Shown: positions 56,161-64,000 of the stretch, one piece after another
Layout: every line of letters begins with the position of its first letter
Numbering within the stretch: the stretch's first letter is position 1
DNA from: Janthinobacterium sp. PAMC25594
Lineage (GTDB): Bacteria; Pseudomonadota; Gammaproteobacteria; Burkholderiales; Burkholderiaceae_D
Direction of reading: 5' to 3'
NCBI RefSeq assembly: GCF_019443505.1
Contig: NZ_CP080377.1
Span: forward strand, 6,138,001 to 6,202,000
DNA length: 64,000 nucleotides
Notes under the pieces: generated by a model
What the model saw: the letters and a program-made list of their open reading frames with translations, nothing else
What the model was told of the DNA's origin: nothing
Database searches by the model: none
Program-made: the position numbers and the translations under genes

Positions 56161-56664
56161 TTAATTCAGGGGCGCGCTCTTGAGCTGATGCGTGCGCGCC
56201 ACTTCCTTCATCGCCTCGAGCAGGTCGTCGCGCAGCTGGCGCGGTAGCTTGCCGAAGAATTCCTCGTCGTTCTGGTCGGCCATCTCGGCCAGCACGGGCA
56301 CCAGCGCTTCGCCTTCCGTGGTCAGTTCGATCGAATGCTGGCGGCGGTCGGCCAGCAGGATGGACTTGCTGACCATGCCCTTGCTTTCCAGGCGGTCGAT
56401 CAGCTTCGAGACGGCGCCCTTGCTCATGCCGGACACTTGCGCCAGCACCGTGGGCGAGGTGCAGCCCAGGCGGAACATTTCGCGCAGCACCACCCATTCG
56501 GACACCGTCACGCCGTTGGCTTCCGCTTTTTTCTGGAAGCTGTGGGAAACGTGGTTGGAGACGAAACGCAGCCAGTAGCCGAGATGGGCTTCCAGCTCGC
56601 TGACGGGAACGCTGTTGGAATGGGCGGCTTGCGGCGAGGCGGCCGTTTCAAAATTATGGCTCAT
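56161..56664 (-). CDS. MarR family transcriptional regulator
   Basis: This 167-aa protein has a winged helix of the MarR type: WVVLREMFRLGCTSPTVLAQ, SGMSKGAVSKLIDRLESKGM as the recognition helix and LLADRRQHSIELTTEG as the wing. The ATG at 56664 stands directly after AAGGAAAAGAA and is preferred to a start at 56712. Target unknown. The dehydratase gene is 79 bases downstream in the same direction and may be cotranscribed. Confidence 0.87.
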   Translation of the reverse strand: MSHNFETAASPQAAHSNSVPVSELEAHLGYWLRFVSNHVSHSFQKKAEANGVTVSEWVVLREMFRLGCTSPTVLAQVSGMSKGAVSKLIDRLESKGMVSKSILLADRRQHSIELTTEGEALVPVLAEMADQNDEEFFGKLPRQLRDDLLEAMKEVARTHQLKSAPLN

Positions 56665-56984
56665 TTCTTTTCCTTCACTGGGCGGCGTTACCGGCATGGT
56701 CAAGGCCTTCACGCTTGCTGTCGAGTGGTTTGTTGGGGAACAATCATCGTGCTTGAGGTAGTTTTAACACTGTTTTCACAGGAAATCACTGACCGGCAAA
56801 GAGTTTTTCCTCATTTCCTTGCTCTGGATAGATAAAAAGCAATATCAAGCGGGTAATCGTATTGCTGGAGAGGAAGATTAAAAAAATAACTCATGTTGTA
56901 TCAATGGTAACATGAATTTTGCCGAATTGATAAATATTTCAACTGCAATGAATGTCGAATGACAGCGGCTTGTTGCCGGGCTAT
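56665..56984. other. AT-rich intergenic region with inverted repeat
   Basis: About 320 bases upstream of the MarR gene and downstream of the broken LysR gene. TCATGTT (56891-56897) and AACATGA (56909-56915) form an inverted repeat with an 11-base spacer, possibly an operator for the MarR or LysR regulator. The remainder is AT-rich and holds no gene. Confidence 0.4.
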
Positions 56985-57885
56985 TCAGCTGAACCGTTCC
57001 ACCAGAAAATCGACGAAACTGCGCAACTTGGGCGAGCGATAGCGGTCCGGCAGGTAGACCACGCTCAAGGGGCGGCTGGGCAGCGCATGCGTGGGGAATA
57101 GCTGGACCAGGCGGCCCGCTTGCACGTCCGTTTCCAGCAGGAATGCCGGTTGCAGCACGATGCCCATGCCATGCAATGCGGCGACGCGCAGCGCCTGGCC
57201 GTGGTTGACTTGCAATCGACCCGAGACGGGCACGCTGCAGACGTCGTCCTGCTGGCCCGTCAGGCGCCAGTGCGCCAGGGCGGCGGGCGAGAAGGACAGG
57301 CATTCGTGCTGGCTCAGGTCGGCCGGTTGGCGCGGCGTTCCCTTGCGCGCCAGGTAGTCGGGCGAGGCGCAGATCATCAGCCGGTAGGGCGCCAGCGGCC
57401 TGGCGATCAGCGACGATTCGGGCAGCTGGCCGATACGGATGGCGGCTTCGAAACCTTCCTCCACCAGGTCGACCACGCGGTCGCTCAGGACCACATCGAT
57501 GCTCACTTCGGGATAGCGCTCCAGGTACGCGGCCATGGCGGGCATCAGCGCTTCCGCGCCGAAGGTGAGGGGCGCCGTGATGCGCAGCTTGCCGGCGGGC
57601 GCCAGTTGCAGGTTTTGCGCCTGGACGTCGGTTTTGCGCCTGGACGTCGGTTTCGGCCACCAGCCTGAGGATTTCCTTGCAGCGCGCGTAGTAATCCTCG
57701 CCGAAGGCGGTCAGGTGCTGGCGCCGGGTGGTGCGCTGGAGCAATTGCATGCCCAGGCGTTTTTCCAGCGTCCGCAGGTGGTTGCCGGCCATCGTCGCGG
57801 AGATCCCGCAGGCGGCCGCGGCAGCGCTCAGGCTGCCTTTTTCCACGGCCAGTACGTACACCTTCATGCTGTCGAGCAAATCCAT
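56985..57885 (-). pseudogene. LysR family regulator inactivated by a 19-bp tandem duplication
   Basis: The N-terminal winged helix is intact (MDLLDSMKVYVLAVEKGSLS, then ISATMAGNHLRTLEKRLGMQ) up to VAETDVQAQN. At 57611-57648 the 19 bases GGTTTTGCGCCTGGACGTC occur twice in tandem and shift the frame. The co-inducer domain then continues in another frame (MPAMAAYLERYPEVSIDVVL to the end at 56985). Removing one copy restores a frame of exactly 294 codons reading AQNLQLAPAGKLRITAPLTF, a normal LysR of 293 aa. As it stands only the DNA-binding part plus a nonsense tail would be made. The divergent gene at 58008 was probably its target. Confidence 0.88.
57611..57648. repeat. 19-bp tandem duplication inside the LysR gene
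   Basis: Two adjacent copies of GGTTTTGCGCCTGGACGTC, with the first bases GGTTT repeated again after the second. Nineteen is not a multiple of three, so the duplication shifts the reading frame. Loss of one copy by slippage would repair the gene. Confidence 0.97.
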
Positions 57886-58007
57886 TGGCAATCCTCGGTG
57901 TTAAATCATTGAATCAAACCATAGTTTATCTATTAATGATTTTAAATGACACTGCTGTTTGTTCCGCCAGCGCGCGGCCACCCTGACACATTGCCCGAGA
58001 ACAGACC

Positions 58008-59012
58008 ATGCAATCCATCCAACTGACCGCTCCTTCCCTCACCGCGTTTCGCCCGACCGAGCTGCCCGAGCCGCAGGCCGGCCGGGGCGAGGTGCTGCTG
58101 CGCCTGCGCGCCGCCACGCTGAACTTCCTCGATGTGGCCATTGCGACGGGCAACTTTGCCGGCGCGGCCTTTCCGCTGATCCCCGTCGCCGACGGCGCGG
58201 GCGAAGTGGCGGCGCTGGGCGAAGGCGTCAGCGGCCTGGCCGTGGGCGACCGCGTCATCCCCCATTTCATGCCGCACTGGCAGGGCGGCGCCATCACGCC
58301 GCACAATGTCGGCGCGATGCGCGGCGTCACCTTGCCGGGCTCGCTGGCCGAGTACGTGGCCGTCCCCGCCGCCAGCCTGGTCGCCTTGCCGGCTCACCTC
58401 GATTTCGTCCAGGGCGCGGCGCTGCCCATCGCGGCGACGACGGCCTGGAATGCCGTGCGTTCCGCGCCAGTGCGCCCCGGATCCGTGGTGTTGCTGTTGG
58501 GAACGGGCGGCGTCAGCCTGTTTGCCTTGCAGTTCGCCAAGGCGTCGGGCGCCACGGTGATCCTGGCGTCGTCCAGCGATGAAAAACTGGAACGTGCGCG
58601 CCAGCTGGGCGCCGATTACCTGATCAACTACCGGGCCACGCCCGCCTGGGACGCCGAAGTGCTGAAACTGACCGGCGGGCGGGGCGCCGACCTGGTGGTC
58701 GAGACCGTGGGTGGCGCCACCATCGTGCGCTCGCTCAACGCGGCGGCGGTGGGCGGCACGGTCTTCACGGTGGGCTTTGTCGGCGGCACGGCCGCCAGCA
58801 TCGATTTGCTGCCCGTCATCGTCAAGGCCTTGCGCATCGTCGGCAACAACACCGGTTGCGTGGCCGACCTGGCGCAGGCGGTCCAGGCCATCGGCGCGCA
58901 TGGCATCGTGCCCGTCATCGACCGCGTGTTCAGCCTCGACGACACGGCCGAAGCGTATGCGCAGCTGGCTGCCGGCGGTCGCCACTTCGGCAAGCTTGCC
59001 ATCGTGCACTGA
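58008..59012 (+). CDS. Zinc-independent MDR-family NAD(P)-dependent alcohol dehydrogenase
   Basis: This 334-aa medium-chain dehydrogenase/reductase starts with ELPEPQAGRGEVLLRLRAAT. It has GATTAWNAV-like and LLLGTGGVSLFALQFAKASG as the Rossmann motif, and the late KALRIVGNNTGCVADL. The cysteine ligands of the structural zinc are absent, as in quinone oxidoreductases. It uses NAD(P)H on a carbonyl, quinone or alcohol; the substrate is unknown. It is divergent from the broken LysR gene, which probably controlled it. Confidence 0.86.
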   Translation: MQSIQLTAPSLTAFRPTELPEPQAGRGEVLLRLRAATLNFLDVAIATGNFAGAAFPLIPVADGAGEVAALGEGVSGLAVGDRVIPHFMPHWQGGAITPHNVGAMRGVTLPGSLAEYVAVPAASLVALPAHLDFVQGAALPIAATTAWNAVRSAPVRPGSVVLLLGTGGVSLFALQFAKASGATVILASSSDEKLERARQLGADYLINYRATPAWDAEVLKLTGGRGADLVVETVGGATIVRSLNAAAVGGTVFTVGFVGGTAASIDLLPVIVKALRIVGNNTGCVADLAQAVQAIGAHGIVPVIDRVFSLDDTAEAYAQLAAGGRHFGKLAIVH

Positions 59013-59073
59013 GCCGGGGAGGCCAGGTCTTGCCCGGTGATGCTGACTGTCACGGCCAGTGGGAGAGTCGCCG

Positions 59074-59835
59074 TCAGGTGGCCACGTGCACTTTCACGTT
59101 GGCATCGCGCAAGACCTGGGCAAAGCGGGCCGGCGGCGGCGCATCCGTAAACAAGATATCGATTTGCGCCAGATCGGCCAGGCGCACCAGCGCCTTGCGG
59201 CCGAATTTATGCTGGTCAGCCACCAGCCACACTTCGCGCGACTGCTCGATGATGGCTTGCGCCACCTTCACTTCGCGCGCATCGAAGTCGCGCAGGCTGC
59301 CGTCTTCGTCGATGCTGGAAATGCCGATGATGCCGATGTCGACCTTGAACTGGCGGATGAAGTCGATGGTGGCTTCGCCCACGATGCCACGGTCGCGTCC
59401 GCGCACCACGCCGCCGGCCACGATGACTTCGCAGGCGGCGTTGTCGGCCAGGATGGCGGCCACGTTCAGGTTGTTCGTCACCACGTGCAAGCCCGTGTGC
59501 TGTCCCAGCGCGCGCGCCACTTCTTCGGTGGTGGTGCCGATATTGATCAGGAGCGAACAGCCATGCGGCACTTGCGCCGCCACGGCGGCGGCGATGCGCC
59601 GCTTGGCGTCGCTGTTGAAGACCTGGCGCTGGCTGTAATCGATGTTTTCCACGGACGAGGGCAAGCCCACGCCGCCGTGATAGCGGGCCAGCAGGCGCGC
59701 TTCTTCCATCTGCTTGACGTCGCGCCGCACGGTTTGCGGCGTGACGTCGAGTTGCTGGGCCAACTCCTCGACCGACATGGTGACTTTCTGGCGCACCACT
59801 TCAAGCAAGCGGCGCTGGCGGGGATTCAAATTCAT
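59074..59835 (-). CDS. glpR: DeoR-family repressor of glycerol metabolism
   Basis: This 253-aa protein has an N-terminal DeoR-type helix-turn-helix (MSVEELAQQLDVTPQTVRRD) and a C-terminal sugar-phosphate sensor domain with INIGTTTEEVARAL, VAGGVVRGRDRGIVG and the FDAREVKVAQAIIEQS loop. It should respond to glycerol-3-phosphate. It is divergent from glpD and shares an operator region of about 190 bases with it. Confidence 0.9.
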   Translation of the reverse strand: MNLNPRQRRLLEVVRQKVTMSVEELAQQLDVTPQTVRRDVKQMEEARLLARYHGGVGLPSSVENIDYSQRQVFNSDAKRRIAAAVAAQVPHGCSLLINIGTTTEEVARALGQHTGLHVVTNNLNVAAILADNAACEVIVAGGVVRGRDRGIVGEATIDFIRQFKVDIGIIGISSIDEDGSLRDFDAREVKVAQAIIEQSREVWLVADQHKFGRKALVRLADLAQIDILFTDAPPPARFAQVLRDANVKVHVAT

Positions 59836-59861
59836 GGGCGTGTCTCTTTAAAATTGCATAA

Positions 59862-59914
59862 GCGAACAAAATCGAACAAATGTGGGTGAAAACATGTTGC
59901 TATGAGTTCGATTT
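59862..59914. promoter_or_regulatory. Probable GlpR operators between glpR and glpD
   Basis: GCGAACAAAATCGAACAAA (59862-59880) holds two direct CGAACAAA repeats ten bases apart. AAATCGAAC (59869-59877) has its exact complement GTTCGATTT at 59906-59914. The CGAACA core matches the type of site bound by GlpR repressors. The site is close to the glpR start, so it may also control glpR. Confidence 0.55.
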
Positions 59915-60029
59915 ATGACGTAATCTTATCCATATTGCATTCGTATGACATCCGTATTGATCTTAACCACAGTCGCCGGGTGTGCCTAGTCTTTCTTGGT
60001 CGCTTGTCCTTGATAACGATGGAGTCCCG

Positions 60030-61613
60030 ATGGCCTCAATGCAGCAGGGAATCGACGCAGTGCCGGAGCCGGCGATGGCATGCGACGTACTGGTGGTGGG
60101 CGGCGGCATCAACGGCGCCGGCATCGCGCGCGACGCGGCGGGCCGGGGCTTGTCCGTGGTGCTGTGCGAAAAAGACGACCTCGCCGCCCACACCTCGTCC
60201 GCGTCCACCAAGCTGATACACGGCGGCCTGCGCTACCTTGAATACTATGAATTCGGCCTCGTGCGCAAGGCGCTGATCGAGCGCGAAGTGCTGCTGCGCT
60301 CGGCGCCGCACATCATGTGGCCCTTGCGTTTCGTCATGCCGCACGCCAAGGGCCAGCGCCCCGCCTGGCTGATACGCGCCGGCCTGTTCCTCTACGACAT
60401 GCTGGCGAAGCGCGAAATCCTGCCCGCCTCGCGCGGCATCGACCTGACGCGCCACGCGGCAGGACAACCGTTACAACCCCGGTTCAAGCGCGGCTTCGTG
60501 TATTCCGACGGCTGGGTCGACGATGCGCGCCTGGTGGTGCTGAACGCCATCGACGCGGCGGACAAGGGCGCGACCATCCTGACGCAGACGCGCTGCACGG
60601 CCTTGCGGCGCGACGGCGCGGCTGCGGACGCTTCCTGGCTGGCCACCTTGCGGCAAGGCGACGGGCGCGAACTGGCCGTGCGCGCGCGCAGCGTCGTCAA
60701 TGCGGCAGGGCCGTGGACGGCCGAGTTCCTGCAACAGGCGGCGCCCGGCGGACAGGGCCGGCATTTGCGTTTGATCAAGGGCAGCCATATCGTGGTCAGG
60801 CGCTTGTTTGAGCATGATCATGCCTACATCTTCCAGCATCCCGATGGACGCATCGTGTTTGCCATTCCGTATGAGCATGATTTCACCCTGATCGGCACCA
60901 CCGACCTCGACTACCAGGGCGAGCGCGGCAAGGTGGAAATCGATGACGCGGAAATCCGTTACTTGTGCGAGCTTTCCAGTTACTATTTCAGCAAGCCCGT
61001 CAATCCTGCCGACGTGGTCTGGACGTATGCGGGCGTGCGCCCGCTGGTGGAAGACGCGGCGGCCGACGCCAAGGCCGTCACGCGCGATTACCGCTTCGAG
61101 CTGGACCGGGAAGGCGCGCCGCTGCTGAGTATCTTCGGCGGCAAGATCACCACGTTTCGCAAGCTGGCCGAGGAAGCGCTGGATTTGCTCGAACCGTTGC
61201 TGGTGCCCGAGCCAGGCAAGAGGCGGCGGGCCTGGACGGAACAGGCTTGTCTGCCCGGCGGCGACGTGTTCGGCAGCACGCCGCAGAACCGCTCCGTGCG
61301 CGAGTTCGGCCAGTTCGTGCAAGGCTTGCAGCGCGACTATGCGTGGCTGCCGGCGCCGCTGGTGGCGCGCTATGCACGCGCCTACGGCACGCGCATCCAC
61401 GTGCTGCTGGCCGGGCGGACAGACGTGGCGGCCATGGGCGAGGCAATCGCCGCCGGCCTGTACGCCGCGGAAGTCGATTATGTTCGGCGCCATGAATGGG
61501 CCGTCAGCGCGGCCGACATCCTGTGGCGGCGCTCCAAGCTGGGCCTGCACCTGCCGCGCGAGACGGCATCCCGGCTTGATTTCTGGCTGTCGCAGCACCC
61601 GTTGTCGTCGTAA
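60030..61613 (+). CDS. glpD: Aerobic glycerol-3-phosphate dehydrogenase
   Basis: This 527-aa membrane-associated flavoenzyme oxidises glycerol-3-phosphate to dihydroxyacetone phosphate and passes electrons to quinone. It has the FAD motif VVGGGINGAGIARDAAGRG, SSASTKLIHGGLRYLEYYEF, VYSDGWVDDARLVV and the C-terminal FGGKITTFRKLAEEAL. ATG 60030 has GGAG before it; the frame reaches back to 59982 and an internal ATG lies at 60039. It is divergent from glpR and begins the block that also encodes the transporter. Confidence 0.95.
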   Translation: MASMQQGIDAVPEPAMACDVLVVGGGINGAGIARDAAGRGLSVVLCEKDDLAAHTSSASTKLIHGGLRYLEYYEFGLVRKALIEREVLLRSAPHIMWPLRFVMPHAKGQRPAWLIRAGLFLYDMLAKREILPASRGIDLTRHAAGQPLQPRFKRGFVYSDGWVDDARLVVLNAIDAADKGATILTQTRCTALRRDGAAADASWLATLRQGDGRELAVRARSVVNAAGPWTAEFLQQAAPGGQGRHLRLIKGSHIVVRRLFEHDHAYIFQHPDGRIVFAIPYEHDFTLIGTTDLDYQGERGKVEIDDAEIRYLCELSSYYFSKPVNPADVVWTYAGVRPLVEDAAADAKAVTRDYRFELDREGAPLLSIFGGKITTFRKLAEEALDLLEPLLVPEPGKRRRAWTEQACLPGGDVFGSTPQNRSVREFGQFVQGLQRDYAWLPAPLVARYARAYGTRIHVLLAGRTDVAAMGEAIAAGLYAAEVDYVRRHEWAVSAADILWRRSKLGLHLPRETASRLDFWLSQHPLSS

Positions 61614-61686
61614 GCGGAATACGTAGGCGACCGCGCCCCGCAGAGGGTGCGGCGAAGAACAGGAAACCATCACTGGGGAGACGCGC

Positions 61687-62781
61687 GTGCAACTGGTACT
61701 GGACAAGATCAGCAGGAAGCAGGGGGCTGACGATTATTTGTATCCGATGTCGCTGGCGCTGGTGCCGGGCGCCATCAACGTCTTGCTGGGCACCACGCGT
61801 GCCGGCAAGACGACCCTGATGCGCGTGATGGCGGGCCTGGACAAGCCCAGCGGGGGCACCGTCACGGCCGACGGCGTCGACGTGACGGGCGTGCCCGTCA
61901 GCCGCCGCAACCTGGCCATGGTGTACCAGCAATTCATCAACTATCCGGCTTTTACCGTCTACGACAATATCGCTTCGCCCTTGCGCTTGCGCAAGGTGCC
62001 GGAGGAGCAGATCCGGACTAAAGTGCTGGCGCTGGCCGAGCGCCTGCATATCACGCCGTATTTGCAGCGCACGCCGGGCGAACTGTCGGGCGGCCAGCAG
62101 CAGCGCACGGCGCTGGGGCGCGCGCTGATCAAGGATGCCTCGCTGCTGCTGCTCGACGAGCCATTGGTGAACCTCGACTACAAACTGCGCGAGGAATTGC
62201 GCCGCGAATTGACGGAACTGTTTTCCAGCGGCGGCACGACGGTCGTGTACGCCACCACGGAACCGCTGGAAGCGCTGCAGCTGGGCGGCCACGTGGCCGT
62301 GCTGCACGAGGGACGCCTGCTGCAGCAGGGGCCGACCCTGGACGTCTTCAACGCGCCCAATTCCATCGATGTGGCGCGCACCTTCAGCGACCCACCGATC
62401 AACCTGATTCCCGCGCGCGTCGATGCGCAGGGCGTGGCGCGGGCGGCGGACGGCCTGGCGATTCACCTGAGCGGCGAGCAGCGTGCCCGCCTGGCGGGCC
62501 GCAAGGACGTGATCCTCGGCGTGCGCGCGCACAGCCTGCATCTGTCTCCCCAGTCCGAGGGCGACGTGGCCATCGCGGCGACGGTGGACCTGGCCGAAAT
62601 CAGCGGCTCGGAAACCTATGTGCATGCGCGCCGCGGCGAACTGGCCCTGGTGGCGCAACTCGGTGGCGTGCACAACCTGGAGATCGGCAGCGCCTGCACC
62701 GTGTATTGCCAGCCGCATGCCTTGCTGATCTTCGCCGACGATGGCGGGCTATTGTTCGCCCCTGTGCAAGGAGGAGTGTGA
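61687..62781 (+). CDS. glpS: Glycerol ABC transporter ATP-binding protein GlpS-like
   Basis: This 364-aa ATPase of the carbohydrate (MalK/UgpC) type has Walker A LLGTTRAGKTT, Q-loop MVYQQFINYPAFTV, signature LSGGQQQRTALGRAL, Walker B LLLLDEPLVNLDY and a C-terminal TOBE-like domain (about 265-360). Asp-to-Thr change near the switch (YATTEPLEAL in place of the usual VTHDQ) is seen in GlpS-type subunits. The start is a GTG with GGGGAGA upstream. It lies 73 bases after glpD, so glycerol import and oxidation are linked. Confidence 0.83.
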   Translation: MQLVLDKISRKQGADDYLYPMSLALVPGAINVLLGTTRAGKTTLMRVMAGLDKPSGGTVTADGVDVTGVPVSRRNLAMVYQQFINYPAFTVYDNIASPLRLRKVPEEQIRTKVLALAERLHITPYLQRTPGELSGGQQQRTALGRALIKDASLLLLDEPLVNLDYKLREELRRELTELFSSGGTTVVYATTEPLEALQLGGHVAVLHEGRLLQQGPTLDVFNAPNSIDVARTFSDPPINLIPARVDAQGVARAADGLAIHLSGEQRARLAGRKDVILGVRAHSLHLSPQSEGDVAIAATVDLAEISGSETYVHARRGELALVAQLGGVHNLEIGSACTVYCQPHALLIFADDGGLLFAPVQGGV

Positions 62782-62782
62782 C

Positions 62783-63874
62783 ATGGCGCGCATCGAACTG
62801 CTCGACCTGGCCCACGCCTACAAACCGAACCCGACGTCCCCCGCCGACTATGCGCTGCGGCCCATGAGCATGGCGTGGCATGACGGCGGCGCGTATGCCT
62901 TGCTGGGGCCGTCCGGCTGCGGCAAGACGACCTTGCTCAATATTATCTCCGGCCTGGTGAAACCGTCGCATGGCAAGGTGCTGTTCGACGGCAAGGACGT
63001 GACGCAGCTGCCCACGGAAGCACGCAATATCGCGCAAGTGTTCCAGTTCCCCGTCATCTACGACACCATGACCGTGCACGACAACCTGGCGTTTCCGCTG
63101 CGCAATCGCGGCTGGAAAGAGAGCGAGGTGAAAAAGCGCGTGCAGCAGGTGGCGCAGATGCTGGAACTGACGGGCGACCTGAAGCTGCGCGCCAGCGGCT
63201 TGTCCGTGGACGCCAAGCAAAAGATTTCGCTGGGACGGGGGCTCGTGCGCCCGGACGTGGCGGCCGTGCTGTTCGATGAACCGCTGACGGTGATCGACCC
63301 GCATTTGAAATGGCTGCTGCGCAGAAAACTCAAGGAAATTCATCACGAATTGAAGTTATCGTTGATCTACGTCACGCACGACCAGGTGGAAGCCTTGACC
63401 TTTGCCGACCAGGTGGTCGTCATGACGCAGGGCGAAGTGGTGCAGACGGGTAGCGCGCAAGCGCTGTTTGAGGAACCCGAGCACACGTTTGTCGGCTATT
63501 TCATCGGCAATCCGGGCATGAACTTGCTCGATTGCACTCTGGACGATGGCGGGGCGAGGGTGGCGGGCCAGCCGCTGGCCGTGTCCGCCGCCACCCGCGC
63601 GGCCCTGGCTGGCGCGCAAGGGAAAATCACGCTGGGCGTGCGGCCGGAATTCGTCGAATGCCTGCCGGCGGGCGCGGGTGGCGAACATTGCCTGGACGCC
63701 ACGGTGAAGGCCGTGCGCAACATGGGTACGCATTACCTGGCGGAATTCCAGCTGGGTGGCGCGACGGTGGCGGCCAAGCTGCGCGCCATCGACGCCGTCG
63801 CGGGGAATGCCGTGCGGCTGCGCTTTCCGCCGCAACGCACCTTGTTCTATGTCAACGATAAGCGGGTGGCCTGA
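62783..63874 (+). CDS. glpT: Glycerol ABC transporter ATP-binding protein GlpT-like
   Basis: This 363-aa second ATPase has Walker A GPSGCGKTT, VFQFPVIYDTMTVHDNLAFP, an atypical signature (ASGLSVDAKQKISLGRGLV; LSVDAKQ replaces LSGGQQQ), Walker B AAVLFDEPLTVIDPH and the switch YVTHDQVEALTFADQ. Two unlike ATPases in tandem are typical of the GlpSTPQV glycerol importer. It has a strong ribosome site (AAGGAGGAG) and begins one base after the glpS stop codon. Its stop overlaps the next start (TGATG). It should not be confused with the unrelated GlpT antiporter. Confidence 0.83.
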   Translation: MARIELLDLAHAYKPNPTSPADYALRPMSMAWHDGGAYALLGPSGCGKTTLLNIISGLVKPSHGKVLFDGKDVTQLPTEARNIAQVFQFPVIYDTMTVHDNLAFPLRNRGWKESEVKKRVQQVAQMLELTGDLKLRASGLSVDAKQKISLGRGLVRPDVAAVLFDEPLTVIDPHLKWLLRRKLKEIHHELKLSLIYVTHDQVEALTFADQVVVMTQGEVVQTGSAQALFEEPEHTFVGYFIGNPGMNLLDCTLDDGGARVAGQPLAVSAATRAALAGAQGKITLGVRPEFVECLPAGAGGEHCLDATVKAVRNMGTHYLAEFQLGGATVAAKLRAIDAVAGNAVRLRFPPQRTLFYVNDKRVA

Positions 63875-64000
63875 TGATACATAACGGTAAAACCGATAAT
63901 AACCGCCGCGCCTGGCTATTGATCCTGCCCGTGGTGCTGTGCGTGGCTTTTTCCGCCATCCTGCCCCTGATGACCGTGGTGAACTATTCCGTGCAAGATA
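63874..64000 (+). CDS. glpP: Glycerol ABC transporter permease, partial
   Basis: The first 42 codons of a membrane protein (MIHNGKTDNNRRAWLLILPV...) run into the right edge. The start overlaps the glpT stop by one base. A first membrane helix (LLILPVVLCVAFSAILPLMT) and VVNYSVQD fit the MalF/UgpA permease family. Identity as GlpP is inferred from position. Confidence 0.75.
   Translation, partial: MIHNGKTDNNRRAWLLILPVVLCVAFSAILPLMTVVNYSVQD

Overview
The window is a high-GC chromosomal segment of a betaproteobacterium. Gene content points to Oxalobacteraceae, probably Janthinobacterium or a close relative: urtABCDE with the long UrtB, a sigma-54/NtrC-type promoter logic, the DUF2760/Hsp70/Hsp70 operon, nirBD-nasA and a GlpSTP-type glycerol transporter. 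That placement is inference from family knowledge; there is no rRNA in the window. I saw no prophage, IS element, CRISPR array, tRNA or rRNA, and the segment reads as ordinary chromosome.

Layout. 1-2460: metN (cut by the window edge), a Fur-box-led DUF454 gene and a periplasmic YceI protein with a clear terminator. 2460-8630: a compact locus with a flavin monooxygenase, an AcoR-like regulator without an ATPase domain, an outer-membrane barrel and a beta-lactamase-fold hydrolase; two promoter regions share one palindromic operator module. 8700-17600: a CHASE2 membrane protein, an operon of DUF2760 plus two divergent Hsp70 proteins, a transglutaminase-like protein and two lipoproteins. 17800-23580: the urea transporter urtABCDE behind a recognisable sigma-54 promoter and NtrC site. 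23580-27120: a two-gene chromate transporter, a 73-aa orphan, and a response regulator flanked by two related repeats carrying DnaA-box-like motifs. 27300-31380: a 1049-aa fusion of an acetoacetate-decarboxylase-like domain to an FAD oxidoreductase, followed by an esterase. 31360-44105: hybrid histidine kinase, LysE exporter, second YceI-type protein, candidate structured RNA, M1 aminopeptidase, GST, prolyl oligopeptidase and a PHP-type DUF3604 protein.

44110-55160 is the nitrate assimilation cluster: a consensus sigma-54 promoter, a leader with three hexaloop hairpins and an attenuator (the signature of ANTAR/NasT antitermination), the nitrate transporter narK (broken by a one-base insertion), nirB, nirD, an FAD reductase and nasA, then cysC and a diguanylate cyclase. 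Together with urt this is the nitrogen-scavenging part of the window: sigma-54/NtrC would switch both on under nitrogen limitation, and the leader adds nitrate or nitrite control.

55160-64000: a serine/threonine dehydratase, a MarR regulator, a LysR gene inactivated by a 19-bp tandem duplication next to its divergent oxidoreductase, and a glycerol catabolism block glpR-glpD-glpS-glpT-glpP (cut by the right edge).

Palindromic GTAGGTCGGATTA-type repeats sit in three intergenic regions (near 2350, 10370 and 39900).
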